This document shows, piece after piece, positions 1-9,585 of a stretch of 49,242 nt of DNA (within the stretch, counting starts at the first letter, position 1; every line of letters begins with the position of its first letter). The position numbers were made by a program, and so were the translations under genes. Below the pieces are notes generated by a model. The model ran no database searches. It was not told the origin of the DNA and saw only the letters and a list, made by a program, of their open reading frames with translations. This stretch comes from Gammaproteobacteria bacterium (lineage in GTDB: Bacteria > Pseudomonadota > Gammaproteobacteria > Enterobacterales > GCA-2746155). The DNA is taken from positions 1-49,242 of the forward strand of contig JAUUZN010000011.1 of assembly GCA_030589945.1 (NCBI GenBank). The letters are read 5' to 3'.

Positions 1-1011
1 AAATACAATGTTGCTGTCGTAGGAGCAACCGGTGCCGTTGGCGAAACAATGTTAGAAATATTGGCAGAACGTCAGTTTCCAGTGAATAAACTTTATCCTT
101 TGGCAAGTGCTCGTTCTGCGGGTGAAACACTTCTTTTTGCAAATAAGGCTCATCTGATCGAAGATCTGGCAAAATTTGATTTTTCTAAGGCTGAGATTGC
201 TTTTTTTAGCGCGGGAGGAGAGATATCAAAAAAATATGCCCCCATTGCTGCATCAGCAGGCTGTGTTGTTATCGATAATACCTCTGAGTTTCGAAATGAA
301 GATGATATTCCTCTAGTTGTTCCAGAAGTGAACCCCGATGCTATTTCAGCTTATAAAAATCGCAACATCATTGCTAATCCAAACTGCTCTACGATTCAGA
401 TGCTAGTCGCTTTAAAGCCAATTCATGATGAATTTACCATAAAAAAAATTGATGTCTGCACGTATCAATCAGTTTCTGGTGCTGGAAAGTCAGGAATCAG
501 CGAATTGGCTGGGCAGGCTGGCCAGTTACTGAATGGTTTAACCATTGAACCTGAGGCATTTAGTCAACAAATTTGCTTTAATGTTATTCCTCAGATCGAT
601 CAATTTATGGACAATGATTTTACCAAAGAAGAAATGAAGATGCTTTGGGAAACCCGCAAAATCTTTGAAGATGACAAAATTTTAGTGAATGCTACAGCGG
701 TTCGAGTACCCGTATTTTATGGTCATTCAGAGTCTGTACATCTAGAGACTGAAAAACCGATAGATATGGATAGGGTTCGTTTATTATTGAGCTCTGCTCC
801 TGGCGTTATATTAGTTGATGACCCCTCTAAAAATCGATTTGCTACAGCTGTTAAGCACTCTGCAGGTAAAAATGCGGTGTTTGTCAGTCGGGTACGCAAA
901 CAGCTTGAAACGGATAATGGACTCAATTTATGGGTTGTTTCTGACAACATCAGAAAGGGTGCTGCGCTCAATAGTGTCCAAATAGCTGAAAATTTGATCA
1001 AAATCTACTAA
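1..1011 (+). CDS. asd: Aspartate-semialdehyde dehydrogenase, 5' end cut by window
   Basis: Reduces L-aspartyl-4-phosphate to aspartate semialdehyde with NADPH, the branch point to lysine/diaminopimelate, threonine and methionine; cytosolic. The frame is open from base 1 and already carries the Rossmann glycine motif GATGAVGE, so only a few N-terminal residues are missing; the ATG at 49 is internal. The catalytic cysteine lies in NPNCSTIQ (codon 129 of the window) and the general-base histidine in FYGHSE (codon 242). Both are present, so this looks like a working enzyme of the roughly 340-residue type rather than an inactive paralogue. It sits upstream of fimV, as in Pseudomonas-like genomes. 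The 257 bases to the next gene hold no other gene. Confidence 0.95.
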   Translation, partial: KYNVAVVGATGAVGETMLEILAERQFPVNKLYPLASARSAGETLLFANKAHLIEDLAKFDFSKAEIAFFSAGGEISKKYAPIAASAGCVVIDNTSEFRNEDDIPLVVPEVNPDAISAYKNRNIIANPNCSTIQMLVALKPIHDEFTIKKIDVCTYQSVSGAGKSGISELAGQAGQLLNGLTIEPEAFSQQICFNVIPQIDQFMDNDFTKEEMKMLWETRKIFEDDKILVNATAVRVPVFYGHSESVHLETEKPIDMDRVRLLLSSAPGVILVDDPSKNRFATAVKHSAGKNAVFVSRVRKQLETDNGLNLWVVSDNIRKGAALNSVQIAENLIKIY

Positions 1012-1093
1012 GCTTTTTGTAGGTTACAAAAGAGTATATTGAATGATAACGAGTTGATTTTAATGTATTCAACTAGCAGAGTGTCGACCCATT

Positions 1094-1115
1094 AACAGTT
1101 TTCTTAAGAACTGTT
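1094..1115. repeat. Inverted repeat between asd and fimV
   Basis: A 7-base arm AACAGTT (1094-1100) is matched by AACTGTT (1109-1115) around a core containing CTTAAG. As RNA it could form a short hairpin, but no run of T follows, so it is a poor intrinsic terminator. It could equally be an operator. Function unknown. Confidence 0.35.
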
Positions 1116-1268
1116 GGTAAATACTTGTTTCGACTGATAAAATGATTTTTAATTAGATGGTTCGTCACTATTTCAGCTAAAGTAGTATTAGATTTTTAGA
1201 ATTTAAAGTAGTTTATTTTAACTGGCATATTATTAAATGGTTTTTCTAAAATAAAAAGGGAATTAATA

Positions 1269-3440
1269 ATGTCTCGTAAGATTTTACTTCTGATGATTGT
1301 GAGTATTACTGTAACGACTCAATCACTCTTCGCATTAGGTCTAGGCGAAATCAAGCTCAAATCAGGGTTAAATCAACCACTCAATGCTGAAATAGTCTTA
1401 CTCTCAATAAGAGGGGAAAGTAACGATCAACTAAAGGCAAGGTTGGGCTCTGACATTGATTTCTCACGTACTGGCATCGACCGTCTGTACTTTCTAACAA
1501 AAATTAAGTTTGAGACCATCACCAAGGCGAATGGCCAGAGAGTTATCCATCTCACCACAAAAGACGCTGTTAAAGAACCGTTTCTTAACTTTTTAGTAGA
1601 CCTCGAATGGCCTAACGGCAAACTTCTCAGAGAATACACCTTACTATTAGATCCTCCCGTGTTTGATGACGCACCAGAAATAACCGTTACACCAGTCACA
1701 CAGGCTCCACGCAAAGCTCAACGAACCCCGACAAAGACTCAATCTAGATCGACTGTGACTAAACCAAAATGGCAGGGCGACATCTTTGGACCAACTTCGG
1801 CAGCCGATACCTTATGGAGCATTGCAGCTAAAACACGTCCAAGTCGTTCAATCTCTATGAATCAAGCGATGGTTACGCTCTTTGAAGCTAATCCAGACGC
1901 CTTTATGCGTGGCAATATTAATAATTTAAAACGTGGTGCGACATTACGCATACCCGATGAAGAAACATTTTCTCAGATCACACAGCGAGAAGCGCTGCGG
2001 ATGATCGCCGCTCATAATGATAATTGGAGATCTGGTAAAAGAATGGCTCCTAGGGTTGTTATGGATACCAGTGACAGTTCATCAAGCTCATCACCTACCA
2101 CATCAAGCTATGATGATACTGGACGGTTATCGCTTTCAACCGATGAAGTTTCTAACGGAGCAGGTGGTAGCACAGCCCATGACTCCCTTACTGAAGAAAA
2201 TAATGAAGTTCTAAAAGAGCAAAATGAATCGTTGCAAACACAAGCAGAATCAGACGCAACTCGTATTGAGCAGTTAGAGCGTCTGTTAGAGCTTAAAAAT
2301 GAACAGCTAGCAAGTATTCAAAATAGAGAAAAGGAAATTTCTGAAGATGCATCGACTGATACCAGTCAAGATACGGCACCTGCAGAGACACCCACAGCTG
2401 TACCAGTAGAAGTAGCAGAGTCAGAATCAAACTCTGAGCCTATGGATGTTACGCCAACGGCGGTTAATCAACCTGAATCTAAAGGTATGGTCGATGCAAT
2501 CATTGATGGTGAATATAATCTATACCTAGGTATTGCAGGTGCTCTGGTACTGCTAATGCTTATCGGCTCAATAATGAGACGTCGTAACTCAGATACAAGC
2601 TATCAAGACGCGATTGCCTCATCGGCTCCGGTTGAAAGAGAGAACAACACCTATAAGGTTAATGCAGAAGAACTCCCAGAAAGTGCTGATGAAGTACTTA
2701 CTGAGGAAGCAGATGAAGTCGATTTTAGTGATCCTGATCTAGGCACTACAGAGAGTTCAGACCCATTGGGTGAAGCTGACATTTATATCGCCTATGGAAA
2801 ATTTGAACAGGCTGAATCGCTTTTGTTAGCATCCATAGAGGATGACCCAGAACGATTTGAACTGAATAGTAAACTTTTAGAATGCTATGCAGAAATGAAG
2901 GATCAGGAAAAATTCGAAGCTCAGGTTGAAAGTTTGTCAGATGCAATGGCTTCAGATTCTGAATACACAAATAACATTAAAGATTTATATCAATCAACTT
3001 GGCCTGAAGGCCAATTGTTCTCAGAAACAAATGAGACCTATGAAGATGATGCTACAAATGATGATGTAAACGATATAAATGAAGTTGATGAATTAGATGA
3101 TGCTGAAGAATTTTCCTTTGAAGATGACAATTCAGAGTCATTTGAAGAGTCATTTGAAGAGCCAGAAGAAATGGCAGAAAATAATGAGTTTGAAGAATCT
3201 GTCGATGAATTACCCTCAACTGAAGATGTTTTCGGTGAAGAGTCACTCGACCTTGAAAATGATATCAATGAATCGGAAGCAGATGCAGATGATGTAGATA
3301 CACAACTTGATCTAGCAAAAGCCTATGTTGAAATGGGTGATTTTGAAGGAACTCGTGAAATCATCAAAGAGATTATGGAATCAGGCACGGAAAAACAATG
3401 TGCTGAAGCTCAGGAAATCCTAGATACAATTAATGCCTAG
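1269..3440 (+). CDS. fimV: FimV/HubP-like polar peptidoglycan-binding protein
   Basis: Polar landmark/assembly protein family needed for type IV pilus and twitching functions in Pseudomonas (FimV) and for polar organisation in Vibrio (HubP). Seen: signal peptide (about 1-22); the family's N-terminal domain starting LGEIKLKSGLNQPL; a LysM-like segment beginning TLWSIAAKTRPS (about 180-230); a coiled coil (about 308-357); a single membrane helix (about 418-436); a long acidic cytoplasmic region with short SFEESFEE repeats; and a C-terminal TPR-like FimV domain (about 677-723) with LAKAYVEMGD. A ribosome-binding site AAGGGA precedes the ATG. At 723 residues it is within the family's variable size range. 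The stop overlaps the truA start by one base. Confidence 0.9.
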   Translation: MSRKILLLMIVSITVTTQSLFALGLGEIKLKSGLNQPLNAEIVLLSIRGESNDQLKARLGSDIDFSRTGIDRLYFLTKIKFETITKANGQRVIHLTTKDAVKEPFLNFLVDLEWPNGKLLREYTLLLDPPVFDDAPEITVTPVTQAPRKAQRTPTKTQSRSTVTKPKWQGDIFGPTSAADTLWSIAAKTRPSRSISMNQAMVTLFEANPDAFMRGNINNLKRGATLRIPDEETFSQITQREALRMIAAHNDNWRSGKRMAPRVVMDTSDSSSSSSPTTSSYDDTGRLSLSTDEVSNGAGGSTAHDSLTEENNEVLKEQNESLQTQAESDATRIEQLERLLELKNEQLASIQNREKEISEDASTDTSQDTAPAETPTAVPVEVAESESNSEPMDVTPTAVNQPESKGMVDAIIDGEYNLYLGIAGALVLLMLIGSIMRRRNSDTSYQDAIASSAPVERENNTYKVNAEELPESADEVLTEEADEVDFSDPDLGTTESSDPLGEADIYIAYGKFEQAESLLLASIEDDPERFELNSKLLECYAEMKDQEKFEAQVESLSDAMASDSEYTNNIKDLYQSTWPEGQLFSETNETYEDDATNDDVNDINEVDELDDAEEFSFEDDNSESFEESFEEPEEMAENNEFEESVDELPSTEDVFGEESLDLENDINESEADADDVDTQLDLAKAYVEMGDFEGTREIIKEIMESGTEKQCAEAQEILDTINA

Positions 3441-4264
3441 TGAATTCCCCTATTTATGAGAAGCCCGGTGCCAGCAGAATAGCTCTGGGTATAGAGTACG
3501 ACGGCAGTTCATACCATGGGTGGCAGAAACAATCTAATGCCAACAGTGTACAGGCCGAACTAGAGAGAGCCCTCTCTGAAGTAGCAAATCATACTGTAGA
3601 ACTTACCTGTGCAGGTCGTACCGATACCGCCGTACATGCTTTGGGTCAGGTGGTACATTTTGACTGCTTAAATCCACGACCCGAAAAAGCCTGGCTTAAA
3701 GGCGCAAACAGCCTATTACCAGCATCTATCTCTATCCGATTTGCAAAAACCGTAAGTTCAGACTTCCATGCAAGATTTAGTGCAACCAGTCGAAGTTACC
3801 TCTACATCATTGATAATCGTAAGGTAAAACCCGCTATTTTCGAGCAAGGTTTAACCTGGTGGGATAAGCATCTTGATACTGTAAAAATGAATCGGGCCTG
3901 TCAATACTTTTTGGGTGAACAAGACTTTAGCTCATTTCGTTCCTCACAATGTCAATCAAACTCTCCGAACCGCTGTATTACCGAAATTTCTTGTCATCGT
4001 AGCGATCAGTTTGTCGCCGTTAAAGTTACTGCAAACGCATTTTTACATCATATGGTGCGCAATATTGTTGGGTTATTAATAGAAATAGGTGATGGACGTA
4101 AAGAGGTTGAATGGGCAAAGTCGGTGATTGATGCTCGAGATCGTAATGCTTCGGGTGTAACCGCTAAACCCAATGGACTTTATTTAGTCGCTGTTGATTA
4201 TCCAACATTGTTTGAACTACCAAAAATAGTTGAAAAGCCCTTATATTTTAATTCATTTATTTAA
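3440..4264 (+). CDS. truA: tRNA pseudouridine(38-40) synthase TruA
   Basis: Converts uridines 38, 39 and 40 of the tRNA anticodon arm to pseudouridine. The catalytic aspartate lies in CAGRTDTAVHALGQ (Asp62), and the typical FHARFSAT-type and HHMVRNIVG motifs follow. Start is GTG inside TAGTG, sharing one base with the fimV stop, so translation is probably coupled; no good Shine-Dalgarno is visible. Length 274 is normal. In many relatives trpF follows; here accD follows after 108 bases. Confidence 0.95.
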   Translation: MNSPIYEKPGASRIALGIEYDGSSYHGWQKQSNANSVQAELERALSEVANHTVELTCAGRTDTAVHALGQVVHFDCLNPRPEKAWLKGANSLLPASISIRFAKTVSSDFHARFSATSRSYLYIIDNRKVKPAIFEQGLTWWDKHLDTVKMNRACQYFLGEQDFSSFRSSQCQSNSPNRCITEISCHRSDQFVAVKVTANAFLHHMVRNIVGLLIEIGDGRKEVEWAKSVIDARDRNASGVTAKPNGLYLVAVDYPTLFELPKIVEKPLYFNSFI

Positions 4265-4310
4265 TGGATAAAAATATATTAGATATCAGGTGTTCACAGC
4301 TCTGATCAGT

Positions 4311-4319
4311 TGATAGAAT
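4311..4319 (+). promoter_or_regulatory. Putative extended -10 promoter for accD
   Basis: TGATAGAAT fits an extended -10 element (TG-n-TAGAAT), with a weak TTCACA at 4293-4298 (15-base spacer). It lies 53 bases upstream of the accD ATG, in the only real gap between truA and accD. Confidence 0.45.
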
Positions 4320-4372
4320 AGCGTCAATATTATTTACAGCATTTAAAACTTGTATAAAAGGTATCTAATTTA

Positions 4373-5242
4373 ATGAACTGGCTTGATCGACTTATACCTG
4401 GAAAGAACTCTTCTAAAGATAGTAAGAGTAGCTCTGTACCTGAAGGTTTGTGGACTAAATGCACGGCCTGTAGAGCTGTTTTGTATCGTTCTGAATTAGA
4501 GCGTAATTTAGAAGTATGCCCAAAATGTGATCACCATATGCGCATCACAGCTCGCCGACGAATAGACTCATTATTGTCAATAGATACTTCAGAAGAAATT
4601 GGTTCGGAAGTTGCACCTGTTGATGCCTTAAAATTCAAGGATAACAAACGTTATAAAGATCGTTTGTCAGCGGCTCAAAAAAATACCGGTGAAAAAGATG
4701 CACTGATCGTCAAGCACGGAACAATGAATGGTATTGACGTCGTTATTGCAGCTTTTGATTTTCGTTTCATGGGTGGCTCAATGGCATCAGTGGTCGGAGA
4801 GAAGTTTGTATTGGGCGTTGATCGTGCAATTAAGGATAAAGTTCCAATGATCTGCTTTTCTGCAAGTGGTGGAGCTCGAATGCAAGAAGCATTATTTTCA
4901 TTGATGCAAATGGCAAAAACAAGTGCTGCTCTGGCTCGATTATCAAATGAAAGTTTACCCTTCATCTCTGTGCTCACCGATCCTACTATGGGTGGAGTAT
5001 CAGCAAGTCTGGCAATGTTGGGTGATATTAATATTGCAGAGCCTAAAGCCCTTATCGGATTTGCTGGACCTCGTGTGATTGAGCAGACAGTGGGTGAGAA
5101 ATTACCAGAGGGATTTCAAAGCAGCGAGTTTTTATTAGAACATGGAGCTGTGGACATGATCGTTTCTCGTAATGAATTAAAGACAAAGCTAACTGCTCTA
5201 CTGTCAAAAATGCTCAACAAAGAAGACGCTACTGTTGAATAG
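4373..5242 (+). CDS. accD: Acetyl-CoA carboxylase carboxyltransferase subunit beta
   Basis: Together with AccA it transfers the carboxyl group from carboxybiotin to acetyl-CoA, giving malonyl-CoA for fatty-acid synthesis. Seen: an N-terminal zinc ribbon with Cys30, Cys33, Cys49 and Cys52 (CTAC and CPKC), and the carboxyltransferase core with [19 protein letters not shown] and [11 protein letters not shown]. Length 289 is typical. It lies 24 bases before folC, the order usual in gammaproteobacteria, and the two are likely cotranscribed. Confidence 0.97.
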   Translation: MNWLDRLIPGKNSSKDSKSSSVPEGLWTKCTACRAVLYRSELERNLEVCPKCDHHMRITARRRIDSLLSIDTSEEIGSEVAPVDALKFKDNKRYKDRLSAAQKNTGEKDALIVKHGTMNGIDVVIAAFDFRFMGGSMASVVGEKFVLGVDRAIKDKVPMICFSASGGARMQEALFSLMQMAKTSAALARLSNESLPFISVLTDPTMGGVSASLAMLGDINIAEPKALIGFAGPRVIEQTVGEKLPEGFQSSEFLLEHGAVDMIVSRNELKTKLTALLSKMLNKEDATVE

Positions 5243-5266
5243 TCAAAACAACTAGGCAATCAATTA

Positions 5267-6661
5267 ATGTCTAAGTCTTTTGAGCAATGGCTTGCGTGGA
5301 TGGAACAATGTCATCCAAGTGAAATTGATCTTAACCTAATTCGTCCACAAGCTGTTTTACAACGTTTAATAGCCCCCCATACACCTGCAACAACTCGATT
5401 ACTTTCTGGTACAGTTCCTAGAGAAATTTATTTTAGATGTCCAGTGATCACTGTCGCAGGTACTAATGGCAAAGGCTCTACAATCGCTGTACTTGAAGCA
5501 TTGGCAAAGGTCTCTAAGCTAAGCACTCTTGTTTACACATCTCCGCATTTAATAGACTATCGTGAACGGGTTACCTATAACGGTGAATGGATTAGCAAGG
5601 AGCAACATGTAGCTGCGTTCGAAGCTGTAGACAAGGCTCGAATGACCGATAATCTGACCTATTTTGAATATGCAACATTAGCCATGTTTAAGCTTGCCGA
5701 TGAGCTACAACCCGACTTACTGATTCTAGAAACAGGCTTGGGTGGACGCCTAGATGCAGTGAACCTAATCGCTGCTGATATTGCGATTATTACCACCATC
5801 GATTACGATCATCAAGACTGGTTAGGAAATACTCTGCTCCAGATTGCCAGAGAAAAAACTGGAATCATCCATGAGAATAAGCAGGTGGTCATTGCTGATG
5901 AAAATTTTCCTATAGAAATTTTAAATGAAGTGAAAAATATCACTCCTCATGTCTACCAGGCTGGTGCTGAATATCAATGTCTCTTACTCGGTAAGAATTC
6001 AAATCAAAATCAGACTGACGATAATCACTGGAGATATTGTAGTAACGACAATGATAGTGACGACAATATCCAATGGAAGCTTGACCTCTTATCATTTCCA
6101 GAAATGAATGCAGCTGCTGCAATCTATGCTTTTTCCCTTCTACCATTCAAAATAAAAATGTCAGAGGAATTAGTACAGCACGCATTGTTGAAAATGCATT
6201 TGGTGGCACGTTTTGAGTCCGTTGGCTCAAAGCCACAAGTCATTTTAGATGTTGCCCATAATGCTCAGGCATTCAGAACACAGGCTAATTTGTTAACAAC
6301 AACTCTTCATCAGGGTAAAACGAGAATTATTTTGGGAATGTTGAAAGACAAAAATATAAATGACTGTATTGATGCTGTATTATCAAACATCGATCAATGG
6401 TCCATATGTGATCTAGATTCACCACGTGCGATACCAGCCGCAGATTTGTGTACAACTGTAAAGTTCGCCTTGGAAAATTCAACGGTAACCAAAGATGATA
6501 TTCAATGTTACCATTCTCCACTAGAAGCATTTAAAGAAGCGTGTGAGAGCGCCTCAGAAAATGATAGAATTATTGTCACAGGTTCTTTTTACACAGTCGC
6601 TCCTGTACTAAAGTATCTACGGGACAAACAAGATAATTCACCAGAAAAGAGGTTGAAGTGA
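5267..6661 (+). CDS. folC: Bifunctional dihydrofolate synthase/folylpolyglutamate synthase
   Basis: Adds glutamate to dihydropteroate and extends folate polyglutamate tails, using ATP; cytosolic Mur-ligase-like enzyme. The P-loop GTNGKGS is at residues 65-71; LETGLGGRLDAVN and TTIDYDHQDWLG are family motifs, and LDVAHNAQA marks the C-terminal domain. Length 464 is slightly longer than the common 420-440 because of an Asn/Asp/Gln-rich hydrophilic insert at about 243-268. The last four bases overlap the next gene (GTGA), indicating coupled translation. Confidence 0.95.
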   Translation: MSKSFEQWLAWMEQCHPSEIDLNLIRPQAVLQRLIAPHTPATTRLLSGTVPREIYFRCPVITVAGTNGKGSTIAVLEALAKVSKLSTLVYTSPHLIDYRERVTYNGEWISKEQHVAAFEAVDKARMTDNLTYFEYATLAMFKLADELQPDLLILETGLGGRLDAVNLIAADIAIITTIDYDHQDWLGNTLLQIAREKTGIIHENKQVVIADENFPIEILNEVKNITPHVYQAGAEYQCLLLGKNSNQNQTDDNHWRYCSNDNDSDDNIQWKLDLLSFPEMNAAAAIYAFSLLPFKIKMSEELVQHALLKMHLVARFESVGSKPQVILDVAHNAQAFRTQANLLTTTLHQGKTRIILGMLKDKNINDCIDAVLSNIDQWSICDLDSPRAIPAADLCTTVKFALENSTVTKDDIQCYHSPLEAFKEACESASENDRIIVTGSFYTVAPVLKYLRDKQDNSPEKRLK

Positions 6662-7350
6662 GTACTGAACCCAATATTACACAACGATTAACTGGAGCAA
6701 GTGTACTGATCGCTCTTGCAGTTATATTCTTGCCATTAATTCTTGACGGTCAGAAGAAAAACAAAGTATTAGATTCACAAATACCTGAAAAACCCATTAG
6801 CGGTGAAATCATACTTGTTAATATCGGAGAATCCACCAAAGAAGACATAGCACTTTCTAATTCAGAATCAGACAGCAACATTGTGCAAGAGAAGGGGACC
6901 AGTAAAGAACTCTCCACTGAAAATTTAGACTCTTCAGCAACAGTCACTGATACGACCATTAAGCAAGAAGCTGTTAAGGAAGTTTCAGTAAAAAGCACTC
7001 GTAGTCAAGAGAAAACCACAAAAGCGGTTGTTGCTGCACCTAAACCTGTCATAAAAGACATTAGTACTGATACTACTCGACAGACCAGACCAAATTACCA
7101 GTCTTCGGCCTTTATCATTCAAATTGGTAGCTTTGGCAATACAACCAATGCTAACAATTTGGTTGCTAAATTAAAGAAGGCTGGCTATAAAGCCTATCTT
7201 AAAACCGCCCAATCTAATGGAAAAAAAATTAGTCGCGTTTTAGTGGGCCCGGAATTAAAACGACCCATTGCAGAAGCCAAGATTGCCAAGTTAAATAAAA
7301 TTTCTGGCCTAAAAGCAATGGTGCTGATCTATGATCCAATTCGGCACTAA
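6658..7350 (+). CDS. dedD: DedD-like SPOR-domain membrane protein
   Basis: Inner-membrane protein of the DedD type; SPOR domains bind denuded peptidoglycan at the division septum. Seen: a short cytoplasmic start, one membrane helix (about 12-30, LTGASVLIALAVIFLPLIL), a low-complexity Ser/Thr/Lys/Glu periplasmic linker (about 45-150), and a C-terminal SPOR domain starting SAFIIQIGSFGNTTNA and ending VLIYD. GTG start overlapping folC by four bases. Its position between folC and purF matches dedD in relatives; sequence identity in the linker is not informative. cvpA, which usually follows, is not here. Confidence 0.85.
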   Translation: MSTEPNITQRLTGASVLIALAVIFLPLILDGQKKNKVLDSQIPEKPISGEIILVNIGESTKEDIALSNSESDSNIVQEKGTSKELSTENLDSSATVTDTTIKQEAVKEVSVKSTRSQEKTTKAVVAAPKPVIKDISTDTTRQTRPNYQSSAFIIQIGSFGNTTNANNLVAKLKKAGYKAYLKTAQSNGKKISRVLVGPELKRPIAEAKIAKLNKISGLKAMVLIYDPIRH

Positions 7351-7368
7351 TCAATGCAACTGAATCTG

Positions 7369-7416
7369 TTCAAGTCTTATAGCTTCAAGTATAATTATCT
7401 CAAGTTAATCTCAAAT
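7369..7416 (+). promoter_or_regulatory. TCAAGT repeats and a TATAAT box upstream of purF
   Basis: The hexamer TCAAGT occurs at 7370, 7385 and 7400, exactly 15 bases apart, with a variant TCAAAT at 7411. A consensus -10 box TATAAT lies at 7390-7395, overlapping the second copy by one base. It could be a promoter with a repeated operator for purF; the sequence is not the known PurR box. No convincing -35 box. Confidence 0.35.
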
Positions 7417-7456
7417 ATTTTTAATTAACCAAATAAACAACCAAAATGGCAGTAAT

Positions 7457-8989
7457 ATGTGCGGAATTGTTGGGATAGTTGGGCAAGAACCTGTAAATCA
7501 ACGAATATATGACGCTTTAACGGTGTTACAACACCGTGGTCAGGATGCAGCAGGCATTGTGACCTATAATCATGGTCATTTATCACTTAGGAAATCAAAC
7601 GGATTAGTCCGTGATGTGTTTGCGACTCGACACATGATGAGATTGTCCGGCAATAGCGGAATGGGTCACGTACGTTATCCAACGGCAGGTAGTTCAACTT
7701 CTGCAGAATCTCAACCCATCTATGTCAATTCCCCGTACGGAATAACCTTGGCACACAATGGTAATTTGACCAATTCAGAGGAGCTGACTCAAGAATTGTT
7801 TCAGGCTGATAGACGACATATCAATACTTCCTCAGATTCAGAAGTGTTACTCAATGTCTTCGCACATGAATTATCACTTTGTAATAATCTAAAATTAGAA
7901 CCTGAAGATATATTCAAAGCCGTTAGCGGTGTACATAAACGCTGTAAAGGTGCCTATGCTGCGATCACAATTTTAAACAATCACGGAATGATCTGTTTCC
8001 GTGATCCTCATGGAATCCGACCCCTGGTTTTTGGTAAACGAGAAACCGACAAAGGTGTTGAATACATGGTTGCTTCCGAGAGCGTGGCACTTGATGCACT
8101 TGAGTTTAAAATGGTTAGAGATGTTCTCCCCGGGGAAGCGATATACATCGATTTTGATGGTAATTTCCATTCTAAACAATGTGCTGAAAATCCACAATAT
8201 AACCCCTGCATCTTCGAACATGTGTACTTTGCTCGCCCAGATTCTGTCATCGATAAAATATCAGTCTATAAGGCTCGATTACGCATGGGAGAAAAACTAG
8301 CCGATAAAATCCTTAAGGAAAGACCTGACCATGATATTGATGTGGTTATTCCAATTCCTGATTCATCATTAACATCAGCAGTTGCTTTAGCCCACATTAT
8401 TCAGAAAAAAATGCGGCACGGTTTTGTTAAGAATCGTTATATTGGCCGAACATTTATTATGCCAGGTCAACAGATGCGACGGAAATCAGTACGTCAAAAG
8501 CTCAATGCAATCAGTCTTGAATTTGCTGGTAAAAATGTTCTGCTCGTTGATGACTCTATAGTTCGTGGAACAACCAGTGAACAAATTATCCAAATGGCTC
8601 GTGATGCTGGAGCTAAGAAAGTCTATTTTGCATCGGCTTCACCTCCGGTACGCTATCCGAATGTGTATGGCATCGATATGCCTTCGGCGACTGAACTCAT
8701 CGCTCATAATCGTAAAGTGGTTGAGATAGAAAAAGAAATTAATGCCGACTGGCTTATCTACCAAGACCTTAACGATCTGGTTGAAACTGCGGCGGAAGGT
8801 AATACTGAGATTAAGCGCTTTGATACCTCGGTATTTGATGGTCATTATGTTACTGGCGATATCGATGAGGCGTACCTCACTCGATTAGAAAATAGACGTA
8901 ATGACATGGCGAAAGTAAATCAAGAATCTGCGGCAAATGATAGTATGAACGATGGAGAAACCCTTATGGGTTTACATAACAATAGTTAA
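7457..8989 (+). CDS. purF: Amidophosphoribosyltransferase PurF
   Basis: First committed step of purine synthesis: PRPP plus glutamine gives 5-phosphoribosylamine. The N-terminal nucleophile Cys2 (MCGIVGIVG) is exposed after Met removal, without a propeptide, as in E. coli. The glutaminase domain has [11 protein letters not shown] and GHVRYPTAG; the phosphoribosyltransferase domain has the PRPP loop [13 protein letters not shown] (about 361-373). Length 510 is normal. It starts an unusually tight run of six genes reaching oadB (gaps of 2, -11, 16, 6 and 2 bases). Confidence 0.97.
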   Translation: MCGIVGIVGQEPVNQRIYDALTVLQHRGQDAAGIVTYNHGHLSLRKSNGLVRDVFATRHMMRLSGNSGMGHVRYPTAGSSTSAESQPIYVNSPYGITLAHNGNLTNSEELTQELFQADRRHINTSSDSEVLLNVFAHELSLCNNLKLEPEDIFKAVSGVHKRCKGAYAAITILNNHGMICFRDPHGIRPLVFGKRETDKGVEYMVASESVALDALEFKMVRDVLPGEAIYIDFDGNFHSKQCAENPQYNPCIFEHVYFARPDSVIDKISVYKARLRMGEKLADKILKERPDHDIDVVIPIPDSSLTSAVALAHIIQKKMRHGFVKNRYIGRTFIMPGQQMRRKSVRQKLNAISLEFAGKNVLLVDDSIVRGTTSEQIIQMARDAGAKKVYFASASPPVRYPNVYGIDMPSATELIAHNRKVVEIEKEINADWLIYQDLNDLVETAAEGNTEIKRFDTSVFDGHYVTGDIDEAYLTRLENRRNDMAKVNQESAANDSMNDGETLMGLHNNS

Positions 8990-8991
8990 TA

Positions 8992-9585
8992 ATGCTTAAG
9001 CTAATATTTAAGCTTTACTTAAAAATGGCAGGTTGGAGACTCATCAAGAGACCTCTACCCACCATGAGTAAAGCGATCCTCATATTTGCTCCCCATACCT
9101 CTAACTGGGACTTTATGACCATGATCAGCGTTAAGTTTGCCTATGGTATAAAAGTTCGTTTTCTAGGTAAACACAGTCTTTTTCAATGGCCCTACGGTTG
9201 GTTATTTCGCTCTCTAGGTGGCTTACCCGTGGTGCGACATCAACATAATAACGTGGTTGGTCAGGTGGCCGATTTAATAAAGCAAAATGACCATATCTGG
9301 TTGGCACTCGCACCTGAAGGAACTCGCAGTTTTACACCGTTCTGGAAAACAGGTTTTTACCATATTGCAGAGCGAGCAGAATTACCCATCATCATGTTTT
9401 ATTTGGATACAAAAACACGTACCGTTGGGTTTACCGACCCTTTTGAGCTTACCGGTGATATCGATGCCGACATGGACGAGTTTAAAGCATTTTACGCTGA
9501 CAAAATTGGCTATAAACCTGAGCAAACTAGTATTGTTCAAACTAAAAAACAGTATAAATTATCGGAGAGAGACCTTGAGAGTTAA
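8992..9585 (+). CDS. PlsC-like 1-acyl-glycerol-3-phosphate acyltransferase family protein
   Basis: Small membrane-associated acyltransferase. Seen: the HX4D catalytic motif in APHTSNWDF (about residues 34-39), the substrate motif APEGTRS (about 105-111) and a short N-terminal hydrophobic stretch. At 197 residues it belongs to the compact group of PlsC homologues rather than the 240-residue housekeeping PlsC, so the exact acceptor lipid is unknown. It begins 2 bases after the purF stop and overlaps the ggt start, so it is most likely in the same transcript. Confidence 0.85.
   Translation: MLKLIFKLYLKMAGWRLIKRPLPTMSKAILIFAPHTSNWDFMTMISVKFAYGIKVRFLGKHSLFQWPYGWLFRSLGGLPVVRHQHNNVVGQVADLIKQNDHIWLALAPEGTRSFTPFWKTGFYHIAERAELPIIMFYLDTKTRTVGFTDPFELTGDIDADMDEFKAFYADKIGYKPEQTSIVQTKKQYKLSERDLES

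Noticed and set aside
1012-1268. Intrinsic terminator of asd
   Set aside because: The inverted repeat at 1094-1115 lacks a T run and is too weak to call.
3038-3268. Ser-rich antisense open frames in fimV
   Set aside because: They are the reverse-strand reading of an acidic Glu/Asp repeat and have no start signals.
9287-9574. Upstream extension of ggt to 9287
   Set aside because: This part overlaps the acyltransferase gene in another frame and would bury the signal peptide.
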